From Jatrophihabitans_A lederbergiae (GTDB lineage: Bacteria > Actinomycetota > Actinomycetes > Mycobacteriales > Jatrophihabitantaceae): a stretch of 64,000 nt of DNA. A program made the position numbers and the translations under genes. Of the stretch, positions 43,099 to 51,319 are shown in pieces. The stretch lies in NCBI RefSeq assembly GCF_031845305.1, contig NZ_JAVREH010000009.1, positions 74,093-138,092 on the forward strand, given 5' to 3'. The first letter of the stretch is position 1; each line of letters starts with the position of its first letter. A model generated the notes under the pieces. That model worked only from the letters and a program-made list of their open reading frames with translations, did not search any database and had not been told where the DNA came from.

Positions 43099-44189
43099 GA
43101 GTACGTCCGGCCCTTCCACTGCTGCTGCCGGCGCATTGCCTGCACCGCGAGCGGAAGGAAAGCGATCGGGCTCAGCGGGGTCAGCACCGCCTGCCACATC
43201 CGCGCCCGGTCGCACTTGAGGGCGACGAGGGCACGCTCGGCGACCCCGAGCGCCAGCGGCAGCAGCCACCGCCGTTGCCGGACCGAGGCGGCCAGCGGCA
43301 GGCTGTACGCGGCCAGCTGCCAGGCCGCTGCGGCGCCCAGCAGCAGCCGCGAGCCGCCGGTCACCGGGAGCAGGCCGCGGCTGAGGCCGGTCACGACCTC
43401 TCGGTAGCCGCAGTACATCCGGGTCCGCACCAGGTCGCCGCCGAGCGCCAGCCCCAGTCGCAGGCCGGCCCCGCGGGCGTGCCTGGCCAGCGCCACGTCC
43501 TCCACGATCTCGCCGCGCACCCCCGCGAAGCCGTCGAGTTCGGCATAACCGGCCCGGGTGAACGCCAGCAGCGAGCCGTTCGCGGTGGCGGCTGCGGGAA
43601 CGTCGGCGGACAGCAGTCCGAACGGCAGGAAGCACAGCAGTACGTCGTCGATCAGCGGTGTCACCAACGCCTCGCCGAGGCTGCCGGTCAGCTGGCGGGG
43701 AAAGACCGAGAACACCTCCGCGCACTGGCGCAGCAGTTCCCGCACGACCGCCTCGACGGCCCCCTCGGCAAGCAGCACGTCGGCGTCGCAGTACACCAGC
43801 AGCTGGCCGGACGCCGCGTTCCCCAGTTGCTGGCAGGCCCAGTTCTTGCCCACCCATCCCGGTGGCGGGGGCGTCCCCACCATCACCCGCGCGATCGGTG
43901 AGCCGTCGAGCAGGGCGTTCGCGATGTCCGAGGAACTGTCGGTGGATTCATCATCGAGCAGGACGAGTTCGGTAACGCCCAGCTGCGCCAGCATCGCCGG
44001 CAGCGTGCGTGGCAGGTTCTCGGCTTCATTGCGCATCGGAACCAGCAGGGACACCGTCGGCGACTCTCGCCGGTCGGCTGGGGTGCGGCAATCTGCCGTC
44101 CGCAACACCGGAAACTGGATCAGGTTCACGGTGAGCGTGGCGAGCTTAGCCAGCAGGAACGCCACGACAGCCCGGAACAGCAGGGTCAT
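43095..44189 (-). CDS. GT2-type glycosyltransferase of carotenoid cluster (CrtQ-like)
   Basis: 364-aa membrane-associated family-2 glycosyltransferase. An N-terminal membrane helix, then VSLLVPMRNEAENLPRTL, LVLLDDESTDSS, CDADVLL (the DxD-like metal site) and EIVEDVALARHARGAG, with further helices at the C-terminus. This layout is that of 4,4'-diaponeurosporenoate glucosyltransferase-like proteins. ATG 44189 overlaps the acyltransferase stop. It probably attaches glucose to the hydroxylated carotenoid. Confidence 0.85.
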   Translation of the reverse strand: MTLLFRAVVAFLLAKLATLTVNLIQFPVLRTADCRTPADRRESPTVSLLVPMRNEAENLPRTLPAMLAQLGVTELVLLDDESTDSSSDIANALLDGSPIARVMVGTPPPPGWVGKNWACQQLGNAASGQLLVYCDADVLLAEGAVEAVVRELLRQCAEVFSVFPRQLTGSLGEALVTPLIDDVLLCFLPFGLLSADVPAAATANGSLLAFTRAGYAELDGFAGVRGEIVEDVALARHARGAGLRLGLALGGDLVRTRMYCGYREVVTGLSRGLLPVTGGSRLLLGAAAAWQLAAYSLPLAASVRQRRWLLPLALGVAERALVALKCDRARMWQAVLTPLSPIAFLPLAVQAMRRQQQWKGRTYS

Positions 44190-44839
44190 CGCCTGCCCAC
44201 CCGGGAGGACCACCGGTCGATCCGCTCGTCCCAGCTCGGCCGTCCGGCGATCACCCGCTCGAAGCCGGGCACCGGCTCGCGGGGATCGCCGTGCCGCAGT
44301 TCGGCGTCGAGTCGACTGACCAGGCTGCCGAGCTCGTCGGACAGCCGCTCGGGCCGGCACGGCGGTGCGATGTCCACCAGCGCCTCGGGATACTGGTGAC
44401 CCCGCGCGATCACCCGCACCGCGACCGGCACCAGCGGCGCGGGCGCCTGCCGCGCCAGCCAGGCCGCTCCCGGCGACAGCTCACCCAGCGGCCCGGCCGG
44501 CGTCAGCTCACCCTCGGGGAACAGCACCAGCACCCGGCCGTCTCGAAGGCTCTGCAGACCTTGCCGGACGCGTTTGGTCGAGATGACACCGATGCTGGTG
44601 AGGAACCGATAGTCACCGAGGTTGTCGCCGTCCATCATCAGGGCGGCGCTGCGATGCCGTTCCCGTAGCACAGCGGCGGCGACGAAACCGTCCCACCAGC
44701 TCTGATGGTTGGCCGCCCAGACGCAGCTGCTCGCGGGCAGCACACCACGCACCCAGACGCCGCGCAGGCCGCGCCGCACCAGCTGTTCGAAGCCGAAGCC
44801 CAGCGCGCGGGCTGACACCGAGGGGTGCTGCTGTGTCAT
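44186..44839 (-). CDS. Lysophospholipid acyltransferase-like protein of carotenoid cluster
   Basis: 217 aa, PlsC-type fold. NHQSWWDGF supplies the HX4D catalytic motif (H with W-rich insert, NHQSWWD), and FPEGELTP the phosphate-binding EG block. First gene of the minus-strand arm, start ATG 44839, reading away from crtI. In such clusters this enzyme esterifies the sugar of glycosylated carotenoids, as in staphyloxanthin or thermozeaxanthin; here that is inference. Confidence 0.83.
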   Translation of the reverse strand: MTQQHPSVSARALGFGFEQLVRRGLRGVWVRGVLPASSCVWAANHQSWWDGFVAAAVLRERHRSAALMMDGDNLGDYRFLTSIGVISTKRVRQGLQSLRDGRVLVLFPEGELTPAGPLGELSPGAAWLARQAPAPLVPVAVRVIARGHQYPEALVDIAPPCRPERLSDELGSLVSRLDAELRHGDPREPVPGFERVIAGRPSWDERIDRWSSRVGRR

Positions 44840-44893
44840 CGACTTTCCGTTCCCGGCCTGACAGCCAGTTGGCGAGGCGACTGTGGTCGAACC

Positions 44894-44906
44894 TAGAGTG
44901 ACTCTA
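44894..44906. promoter_or_regulatory. Perfect 13-bp palindrome in the divergent carotenoid promoter
   Basis: TAGAGT-G-ACTCTA, between the two divergent arms (starts at 44839 and 44970). It is the obvious candidate operator for the TetR-type regulator encoded between crtI and crtB. Position allows control of both arms from one site. Confidence 0.6.
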
Positions 44907-44969
44907 ACATCGGGTAGGCGCGGGTCAGCAGTACCCGCCGCACGAAGTAAGCACAGGAAGAAGGCGATC

Positions 44970-46514
44970 ATGGGCCTGACCCCCCGCGTGGTGCCGGGCC
45001 GCACCGACGAGGTCGTCATCGTGGGCGCCGGGCTCGGCGGTCTCTCCGCCGCCTTGAGACTGGCCGGCGCGGGCCGCCGGGTCACCGTCGTGGAGCAGGG
45101 CGACGAGCCCGGCGGCCGGGCTGGCGTGCTGCGCCAGGGCGGCTACCAGTTCGACACCGGGCCCACCGTCCTGACGATGCCCGAACTGATCGACGAGGCG
45201 CTGGCCTGCGTCGGAGAGCGGCTGGCCGACCGGCTGGACCTCCTGCCGCTCAGTCCTGCCTACCGCGCCAACTTCGCGGACGGCTCGCGGATCGACGTGC
45301 ACACCGATCCGGAACGGATGGCCGCCGAGATTCGCGAGGTCGCGACGGAGCGGGACGCCGACGGCTACCTGCGGCTGGTGGCCTTTCTGCGACGGCTGTA
45401 CGAGCTGGAGCAGTCCAACTTCATCGACCGCAACCTCGATTCACCGCTGCAACTCGTGGGCACCGCCGGCATCAAGTTGCTGGCACTCGGCGGCCTGCGC
45501 CGGCTCGCTCCGAAGATCGGGCAGTACCTCGTGGACGACCGGCTGCGGCGGATCTTCTCCTTCCAGGCCATGTACGCCGGCCTGGCGCCGCAGGACGCGC
45601 TGGCCATCTACGCGGTGATCTCGTACATGGACACCGTCGCCGGGGTCTACTTTCCGCGCGGCGGCATGCACGCAGTCCCCCGGGCGCTGGCCGCCGCGGC
45701 CGCCGATCACGGAGTCTCCTTCCGCTACGGCACCAGAGTCGCTCGCATCGAGGTGGCCGGTGATCGGGCGAGCGCGGTGCACACCAGCAATGGCGAGCGC
45801 ATCGCCGCCGACGCGGTGGTGGTAAACGCGGATTTGCCCACGGCTTATGAGCAATTGCTGCCGGAGCGGTATCGTCCACGACGGCTGCGCAGGCTGCGCT
45901 ACTCCCCCTCGTGCGTGCTGCTGCACGCCGGATCGAGCACCGCCTACCCGGACCTGGCGCACCACTCGATCTTCTTCGGCCAGGCCTGGCGGCAGACGTT
46001 CTCCGAGATCATCGACGAGGGCCGGTTGATGAGCGATCCGTCCTTCCTGGTGAGCAATCCCAGCCGGACCGACGCCACCCTGGCCCCGGCGGGTGGCAAC
46101 AGCTACTACGTCCTGTTCCCGACACCCAATACGCGTGCCCCGATCGACTGGAAGGCCGTCGGCCCGCGCTACCGGGACGAGATTCTGCGGACCCTGGACC
46201 AGCGCGGACTGCCGGGTTTCGAGCACGGCATCGAGGTCGAAACCCTGGTCACCCCACGGGACTGGGAGGAGCAGGGCCTGGCCGCGGGCGCGCCGTTCGC
46301 GGCTGCGCACACCTTCGCCCAGTCGGGCCCGTTCCGCTTTCCCACGCTGGACCGCCGGATCGAGAACCTGGTCTTCTGTGGCTCGAACACCCAGCCTGGC
46401 GTGGGGATTCCGATGGTGCTGCTGTCGGGAAAGCTGGCCGCCGCCCGCATCACCGGCAGCGCGTCCGTGGCGGGCGAACTCTCGTTGGCGCGCAGTGCGA
46501 GGCGGCCGCTGTGA
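44970..46514 (+). CDS. crtI: Phytoene desaturase
   Basis: 514-aa FAD enzyme that introduces double bases of conjugation into phytoene, giving lycopene or a related product. Rossmann motif VVIVGAGLGGLSAALRLAGAG near residue 15 and GGRAGVLRQGGYQFDTGPTVL follow the CrtI pattern; the C-terminal GSNTQPGVGIPMVLLSGK is the family FAD-contact signature. ATG 44970 has an AAGAAGG box; a GTG upstream at 44883 would overlap the palindromic operator and is unlikely. Confidence 0.94.
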   Translation: MGLTPRVVPGRTDEVVIVGAGLGGLSAALRLAGAGRRVTVVEQGDEPGGRAGVLRQGGYQFDTGPTVLTMPELIDEALACVGERLADRLDLLPLSPAYRANFADGSRIDVHTDPERMAAEIREVATERDADGYLRLVAFLRRLYELEQSNFIDRNLDSPLQLVGTAGIKLLALGGLRRLAPKIGQYLVDDRLRRIFSFQAMYAGLAPQDALAIYAVISYMDTVAGVYFPRGGMHAVPRALAAAAADHGVSFRYGTRVARIEVAGDRASAVHTSNGERIAADAVVVNADLPTAYEQLLPERYRPRRLRRLRYSPSCVLLHAGSSTAYPDLAHHSIFFGQAWRQTFSEIIDEGRLMSDPSFLVSNPSRTDATLAPAGGNSYYVLFPTPNTRAPIDWKAVGPRYRDEILRTLDQRGLPGFEHGIEVETLVTPRDWEEQGLAAGAPFAAAHTFAQSGPFRFPTLDRRIENLVFCGSNTQPGVGIPMVLLSGKLAAARITGSASVAGELSLARSARRPL

Positions 46515-47176
46515 TCGAGGGCCCGGGGCTGCGCGAGCAGCGCAAACGACGGACGCGGGAGGCCATCGCCGGCGCCGCCATGTCACTGTTCTTCGAACAT
46601 GGCTACGACGCGGTGACCGTCGCCGAAGTGGGCCGCAAGGCCGGTGTCTCGACCGCCACGGTGTTCAACTACTTCAACGCCAAGGAGGATCTCTTCTTCG
46701 ACGAGGTCGCCGAACTGCAGGCCGCCATGGTGGAATCCGTCCGCCGGTGCCGGCCGGGTGAGTCCGTGCTGGCAGCGTTGCAGGCGCAGGTGGTGTATCA
46801 GCTGACCGCGGGACGGCCGGACTCCGCATCCGATGAGGTGGTCCGGTTCCACTCCGCCATCGTCGCGAGCGAGGATCTGCAACGCCGGGAACAGCAGATC
46901 CAGTTGGAGCGCCGGGTGGTTCTCACCGGGGCGCTGGCCGAGGCGCTCGGGACCGAGTCGGGGACCGTTGGCGCGGAACTGGCAGCCGCCCAGTACCTGG
47001 CAGCCGAAGGCGTGATCGCCGCCAACCTGCGCACGAAACTGCTCGGCGGCCAATCCCTGGCGGCGGCATTGCGCGAGCTCGAACCCTTGATCGACGAGGT
47101 GTTCCGCACCCTGCGCACCGGGCTCGGACCGCTGGCGAAGACCGCCGAGCCGCCGTCCGTGGTGGTGACCCCGTGA
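46511..47176 (+). CDS. TetR family transcriptional regulator
   Basis: 221 aa. N-terminal HTH: RKRRTREAIAGAAMSLFFEHGYDAVTVAEVG then AGVSTATVFNYFNAKEDLFFDE, the standard TetR pattern; the rest is the helical ligand domain. GTG 46511 overlaps the crtI stop and its own stop overlaps crtB, so regulator and pathway are co-translated. Likely represses the divergent promoter through the 13-bp palindrome at 44894-44906; inducer unknown. Confidence 0.9.
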   Translation: MIEGPGLREQRKRRTREAIAGAAMSLFFEHGYDAVTVAEVGRKAGVSTATVFNYFNAKEDLFFDEVAELQAAMVESVRRCRPGESVLAALQAQVVYQLTAGRPDSASDEVVRFHSAIVASEDLQRREQQIQLERRVVLTGALAEALGTESGTVGAELAAAQYLAAEGVIAANLRTKLLGGQSLAAALRELEPLIDEVFRTLRTGLGPLAKTAEPPSVVVTP

Positions 47177-48123
47177 GCCGCGGCGCGCGGCTGGAACTGC
47201 TCGCGGCCGATATCACCGATCCCGAGGTGCAGGCGGGTTACCAGCAGGCCCGGATGCTCAATGCCCAGTACGGCAAGACCTATTACCTGGCCACCCTGTT
47301 GCTGCCGCGGGAGAAGCGGCCGTACGTGCACGCGCTGTACGGCTTCGCCCGCTACGCCGACAACATCGTCGACGACCTCGACCCGGGGCTGACCACCGCC
47401 GAGCGAGCGTCGCGTTTCGGCGCCTGGACGGACGCCTTCCTCGCCGACCTGAGTCGCGGCTCGTCGGCGGACCCGCTGTGCCGGGCGGTCCTCGACGCCA
47501 TCGCCCGCTGGCAGATCCCACCGGAACTCTTCGTCGACTTCCTGAACTCGATGCGGATGGATCTGGTGGTCACCGGCTTCCCCACGTACCAGGATCTCGC
47601 CGAGTACATGTGGGGCTCGGCGGCCGTGATCGGCTTACAAATGCTGCCTATTCTCGGACGCAACGACAGCGCCGGATCGGAGGAGGCGCTGCGCCAGCCC
47701 GCGATCGACCTCGGCATGGCGTTCCAGTTGACCAACTTCCTGCGCGACATCGCCGAGGACCTCGACCGCGGCCGGATCTACCTTCCGCGCGAAACCCTGG
47801 ACCGGTTCGGGGTGGATCGCTCGGACCTGCACGAGGCGCGCCGCAGCGGGACGGCCACCGCGCCGATCCGCGACGTGATCGCCTTCGAGGTGGCGCGGGC
47901 GCGGCAGCTCTACCGGTCCGCCGAACCGGGAATCGCCATGGTGCACCGCACCTCCCAGGATTGCCTCCGTACCGCCTGGACGTTGTATGCGGGCATCCTC
48001 GACGAGATCGAGGCGGTGGACCTCAATGTGTTCAGCGGCCGGGTGTCGGTCGGCCTGGGCCGACGGGCGCGGGTCGCCGGCGGGGGCCTGCTGCACGCCT
48101 GGTGGACCCGCCGGTTCAGCTGA
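47173..48123 (+). CDS. crtB: Phytoene synthase
   Basis: 316-aa prenyl synthase joining two geranylgeranyl diphosphates head to head. YYLATLLLP, the first Asp-rich motif YADNIVDDLD, MRMDLVVTGF, GLQMLPIL, and the second motif NFLRDIAEDLDRGRIYLP are intact. GTG 47173 overlaps the tetR stop. No crtE (geranylgeranyl diphosphate synthase) occurs in the cluster, so substrate must come from elsewhere. Its 3' end overlaps the convergent gene at 48116 by eight bases. Confidence 0.95.
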   Translation: MSRGARLELLAADITDPEVQAGYQQARMLNAQYGKTYYLATLLLPREKRPYVHALYGFARYADNIVDDLDPGLTTAERASRFGAWTDAFLADLSRGSSADPLCRAVLDAIARWQIPPELFVDFLNSMRMDLVVTGFPTYQDLAEYMWGSAAVIGLQMLPILGRNDSAGSEEALRQPAIDLGMAFQLTNFLRDIAEDLDRGRIYLPRETLDRFGVDRSDLHEARRSGTATAPIRDVIAFEVARARQLYRSAEPGIAMVHRTSQDCLRTAWTLYAGILDEIEAVDLNVFSGRVSVGLGRRARVAGGGLLHAWWTRRFS

Positions 48124-48535
48124 GCAGCAGCCGGTTCAGCGCCGCCCGTGCAGCGGCGTCCTCGGCCGCCAACGCGCTCACCTCGTCGGCGAAGACGCGC
48201 ACCCACTGGCTCACCGTCACCGTGGCGCGGCTGATGACCACGCCCCGGACGACATGGGCGATCACCGGCTCCGGGCGTCCGCTGCGACTCTGACCCATGC
48301 TCAGCACCTTCTCACCCAGGCTGACCCGGACACTGACCGGAGTCCCTGCCCTGCCGCGCATCCGGTCGGACACGCTGCGCTCGTACTCGACGTCCACGGT
48401 CCCCGCGGGCAGCGCATCCGACAGCACGCCGGTCAGCACCTGCGACAGCGAGGCCACGTCGGCACGGTCGCCGCTGAGCGCCTCGATCAGCCGTCCGAGC
48501 GGTGGCACGTCGCCGGCCGGAAAGAGCTCGTTCAT
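48116..48535 (-). CDS. Hypothetical protein, third gene of YbjQ-type operon
   Basis: 139 aa from ATG 48535. Beta-rich middle (TVDVEYERSVSDRMRG, TPVSVRVSLGEKVLSM) and a helical end. No family recognised. It follows the two-domain YbjQ gene by 41 bp on the same strand, so it is probably part of that operon. Confidence 0.65.
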   Translation of the reverse strand: MNELFPAGDVPPLGRLIEALSGDRADVASLSQVLTGVLSDALPAGTVDVEYERSVSDRMRGRAGTPVSVRVSLGEKVLSMGQSRSGRPEPVIAHVVRGVVISRATVTVSQWVRVFADEVSALAAEDAAARAALNRLLLS

Positions 48536-48576
48536 CCTGGTTGCCCCTGAAGTCGTAAAGGAAATTCGGCAGTGGG

Positions 48577-49452
48577 TCAGTCGGTGAGCGGCAGCACCAG
48601 CGCCGGAGTGGCGATCTGGTGGTCCTCGCGGATGGGGCGGACCGCGGTGCCGATGGCGAAGAACTCGGTGGTGTGGCCACCCCACCGGTGCGGCAGCGAC
48701 AGCAGTTGGACGCCGACGATGCCCTCGGCGTTCAGCTGCTCCGCCTCCGCCTGCATGCGGCTCATCGCCAGCTCCCGGGCGTCGTAGAGGGCTTCGGTGA
48801 ACTGCGGAATCTCGACGTTCGCCCCGATATTGCCGATGGCCTGGAAGAACCGCTGGTGCGCGATGTGATAGACGCAGGAACCCATCGTCATGCCCAGCGG
48901 GGCATACCCGGCCTGCAGCAGCGTCCAGAAGTCCTGACCGGACAGGTCCGAGGTGAACGGCTGACCCTTGTTGTTGCGCCAGCTGAAACCGTCCGGCGTG
49001 CGGCTGTGCGCCTCGTCCGCCTTGACCGCCGTCCCGATGGCAACGAACTCGGCAAGGTCGGAGCCGAACTCCTTGAAGTCGATGTCCAGCCGGACCCCGA
49101 CGATGCCGTCGGCGCCCAGCGCGGCGGCCTCGGCCTCCATCCGGGTCATCGCCAGCTCGCGGGCGTGGTACATCGCCTGCGAGAGGGTGTCGAGCTCCAT
49201 ATTCTTGCTCCACTTACCGATCTGCAGACCGACGTGGTAGATGCTCGACCCCAGCACCAGGCCCAGCGGTCGGAAACCGGCCTCGCGCACCAGCAGGAAC
49301 TCGTTCACGCTGAGATCAGAGGTGAAGAGGCTGCCGGGCTGGCCCGGGCGCATGCCGGTCAGCCGGCGCATCGCGTCCTCGGGAATGCCGAGTTCCTGTG
49401 CTGGTGTCCCCATGGCTGCTGTCCTGCTTTCGGCTTGATCGAAGGGGTTCAT
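48577..49452 (-). CDS. Tandem YbjQ-like (heavy-metal-binding domain) protein
   Basis: 291 aa with two copies of a YbjQ_1-type domain (about 60-160 and 180-285). Matching blocks in both halves: LFTSDLSVNEFLLVREAGFRP versus PFTSDLSGQDFWTLLQAGYAP; MYHARELAMTRMEAEAAALGADGIVGV versus LYDARELAMSRMQAEAEQLNAEGIVGV; EFVAIGTAV versus EFFAIGTAV. The family name refers to an assumed metal-binding role with no settled function. ATG 49452 overlaps the previous gene's stop (ATGA). Confidence 0.85.
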   Translation of the reverse strand: MNPFDQAESRTAAMGTPAQELGIPEDAMRRLTGMRPGQPGSLFTSDLSVNEFLLVREAGFRPLGLVLGSSIYHVGLQIGKWSKNMELDTLSQAMYHARELAMTRMEAEAAALGADGIVGVRLDIDFKEFGSDLAEFVAIGTAVKADEAHSRTPDGFSWRNNKGQPFTSDLSGQDFWTLLQAGYAPLGMTMGSCVYHIAHQRFFQAIGNIGANVEIPQFTEALYDARELAMSRMQAEAEQLNAEGIVGVQLLSLPHRWGGHTTEFFAIGTAVRPIREDHQIATPALVLPLTD

Positions 49453-50387
49453 CGGGTCGGGCGGGTCGGCAGGATGGTGAGGGTGCCGGCTCTCGTGCCG
49501 GCGCCGCCGGCAGCTCGGGACGAGGCGGTGCGCCCGAAGGCGGCGATCGCGGTGCCGGTGACCATCGCCTCGGCGACATGGTCGGTGTGCCCATCGCTCG
49601 GCTCGATCTCCCACATCTTCAGCGACATGCCCGAGATCACGCCGCCGTCCGCCCCGGCCGTGGCGATCTTGCGCGCCAGCTTGTCGCGAGCCGCCGCACG
49701 GGTGTGCTGGACCAGTTCGGTGTAGCCGGACACCTCGACGTTTCTGGTGTTGAACAGGCCAGACCCTGCCTGGGCACGGGTCTGGTAGTCGTCGTGACGG
49801 ATCGCCACCTCGAGTCCGTACTGGAGCGCGACCGGTATCCAGCCCGACATCACCAGCTTGGCGAAATCGGTGCTGGGCAGCTCGGTGCTGAAGGGGGCCG
49901 CAGGCCGGGTGCCCGAGCGAGCGCGGACGGCAGTGCCGAGCGCCATGAACTCCCGGGCCTCACCTTGCAGGCGCTCCACAGTGAGCCGGACTCCGACGAC
50001 GCCGTCGGCGCCGAGGGAGGCCGCCTCGAGCAGCATTCGGTGCAGCGCGGTGTCATAGCCGGTGTTCAGTGCGGAGACGTACGGCCCGTACCCGCTGAAC
50101 CTGCTCGTCGCGGACTGGACCGGTACGCCGCCGCTGCTGAACATGCCACCGGCGTAACCAGCGCTGCCGTAACCACCGCCATAGGGCAGCCCGCAGCCCG
50201 CGTAGCTCGCCCAGCTGATGCGCTCGACGATGCAGCCCATCACCTCGCCGACGGTGTCGAAGCCGACCGACTCCAGGCTCGCTGCGGCCGGCACGGACAG
50301 CAGCGAGGTCCGCATCGGGGAGGAGCGGAACCGCTCGGCGCGGGCCTGCGCCACCGGCGGGAGCCCCCGCCCGTCCCATGTCGTCAC
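49449..50387 (-). CDS. YbjQ-like two-domain protein, first gene of operon
   Basis: 312 aa, diverged paralogue of the next gene. LLEAASLGADGVVGVRLTVERLQGE and EFMALGTAVRA mark the first domain, KLVMSGWIPVALQYGLEV with ATAGADGGVISGMSL the second. A Gly/Tyr-rich insert (CGLPYGGGYGSAGYAGG) lies within the first domain. GTG 50387 has a strong GGGAGGA five bases upstream, but this Shine-Dalgarno is the arm of a perfect hairpin (see leader feature), so translation is probably controlled. Confidence 0.8.
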   Translation of the reverse strand: MTTWDGRGLPPVAQARAERFRSSPMRTSLLSVPAAASLESVGFDTVGEVMGCIVERISWASYAGCGLPYGGGYGSAGYAGGMFSSGGVPVQSATSRFSGYGPYVSALNTGYDTALHRMLLEAASLGADGVVGVRLTVERLQGEAREFMALGTAVRARSGTRPAAPFSTELPSTDFAKLVMSGWIPVALQYGLEVAIRHDDYQTRAQAGSGLFNTRNVEVSGYTELVQHTRAAARDKLARKIATAGADGGVISGMSLKMWEIEPSDGHTDHVAEAMVTGTAIAAFGRTASSRAAGGAGTRAGTLTILPTRPTR

Positions 50388-50425
50388 ACTCGTCCTCCCA
50401 GTGGTGCAGGGAGGACGCAGCTCAT
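50384..50425 (-). CDS. Tiny leader ORF coupled to YbjQ-like gene
   Basis: Thirteen codons (MSCVLPAPLGGRV) then TGA, whose bases overlap the GTG start of the 312-aa gene as GTGA. It has its own GGGAGGA box five bases before ATG 50425. The ORF spans the hairpin that hides the next Shine-Dalgarno, so ribosomes translating it would melt that hairpin. Confidence 0.45.
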   Translation of the reverse strand: MSCVLPAPLGGRV

Positions 50426-50453
50426 CCAGCTCCTCCCGGTGGTTCAGGGAGGA
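50393..50453 (-). promoter_or_regulatory. Duplicated Shine-Dalgarno hairpins in leader of YbjQ operon
   Basis: Two perfect inverted repeats with 7-bp arms and 9-base loops, 38 bp apart: 50393-50415 and 50431-50453. On the transcript each reads TCCTCCC, loop, GGGAGGA. The downstream GGGAGGA is the ribosome site of the 312-aa gene; the upstream one serves the 13-codon ORF. Upstream again, ATG 50457 opens an 11-codon ORF (MILPEPPGGAG) ending ATGA into the 13-codon ORF. The two peptides share an LPxPxGG pattern, showing a tandem duplication. Confidence 0.6.
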
Positions 50454-50562
50454 TCATGCTCCTTCAAGCTGTGCCTCATCCCGCGGGTGAGCCGAGGGCT
50501 CCCCCGACGGACCTGGCTTACGCCGATGGGGCTTGTTCGGGCTTACGCCGACAACTGTCTGC

Positions 50563-51129
50563 TCAGGCGCCCGCGGTCGTCGGGTCGCCGGCCACGTCTT
50601 CTTGCGCGATGATCGGCGCGGCCGCCTCGACGGCCGGCGTCGCGGCACCGCGCTGACCGGCCGCCATGGTGGCGAACGCCGCGGCGACACCGGTGGCCAA
50701 GGCGGCCACAGCCCAGCGGCCGCCGGTGCGTTCGATGCCGAAGTAGCGGTCGAGCGAGATCGCCCCAGGCCCGGTCTCGGCCAGCGAGGTCACCGCCGCG
50801 ATGAGGACGACGTTGTATTCCCACCCGCCGTTGGCAGCCCAGGGCCCGTTCGGCGCGTGCACCTTGCGGATCGCGGTCGCCATCACTCCGGTCAGGCTCG
50901 CGGCCGCCAGGGGTGTCGCCAGTCCCGCGGCGAGCAGCGCTCCTCCGGCGGTCTCGGTGACGCCCGCGGCCAGGGCGTGCAGCTTCGCGGGCCGCATCTG
51001 CAGGGACTCCATCATTCCCTCGGTGCCCGCGCAGCCGGGGCCGCCGAACCAGCCGAAGAGCTTCTGGCCGCCGTGGCCGATGAACAGGCCTCCGATCACC
51101 GCACGTGGCGCAAGACGTCCCACACTCAT
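50563..51129 (-). CDS. DoxX family membrane protein
   Basis: 188 aa, four membrane helices. PRAVIGGLFIGHGGQKLFGWFGG is the DoxX N-terminal signature; AAGLATPLAAASLTGVMATAIRKVH the middle pair. The C-terminal 30 residues are Ala-rich and soluble. ATG 51129 follows GGGAGAAG at a normal distance. Family members have been tied to redox or thiol homeostasis but the role here is open. Divergent from the GH16 gene. Confidence 0.85.
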   Translation of the reverse strand: MSVGRLAPRAVIGGLFIGHGGQKLFGWFGGPGCAGTEGMMESLQMRPAKLHALAAGVTETAGGALLAAGLATPLAAASLTGVMATAIRKVHAPNGPWAANGGWEYNVVLIAAVTSLAETGPGAISLDRYFGIERTGGRWAVAALATGVAAAFATMAAGQRGAATPAVEAAAPIIAQEDVAGDPTTAGA

Positions 51130-51319
51130 CCGCTTCTCCCTTTGTTGTCTGCGCAACACTACTGCGCCCGCAGCGAGGTCGCCATGGTCCGCAAGCAGAG
51201 ATCAGCAATGTGGATTTCGACGCACAGAAACATTGACGGCACGGGTCCAATCGATATACAACATGTTACAACTTGTGTAGTAAGTGCCGAACCCACCCGC
51301 TCCCCCGATTGGTGACGCC

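Noticed and set aside
41983..43857. Extended P450 start inside the glycosyltransferase gene
   Set aside because: The extra 253 residues are the glycosyltransferase gene read out of frame; GTG 43098 gives the normal P450 N-terminus.
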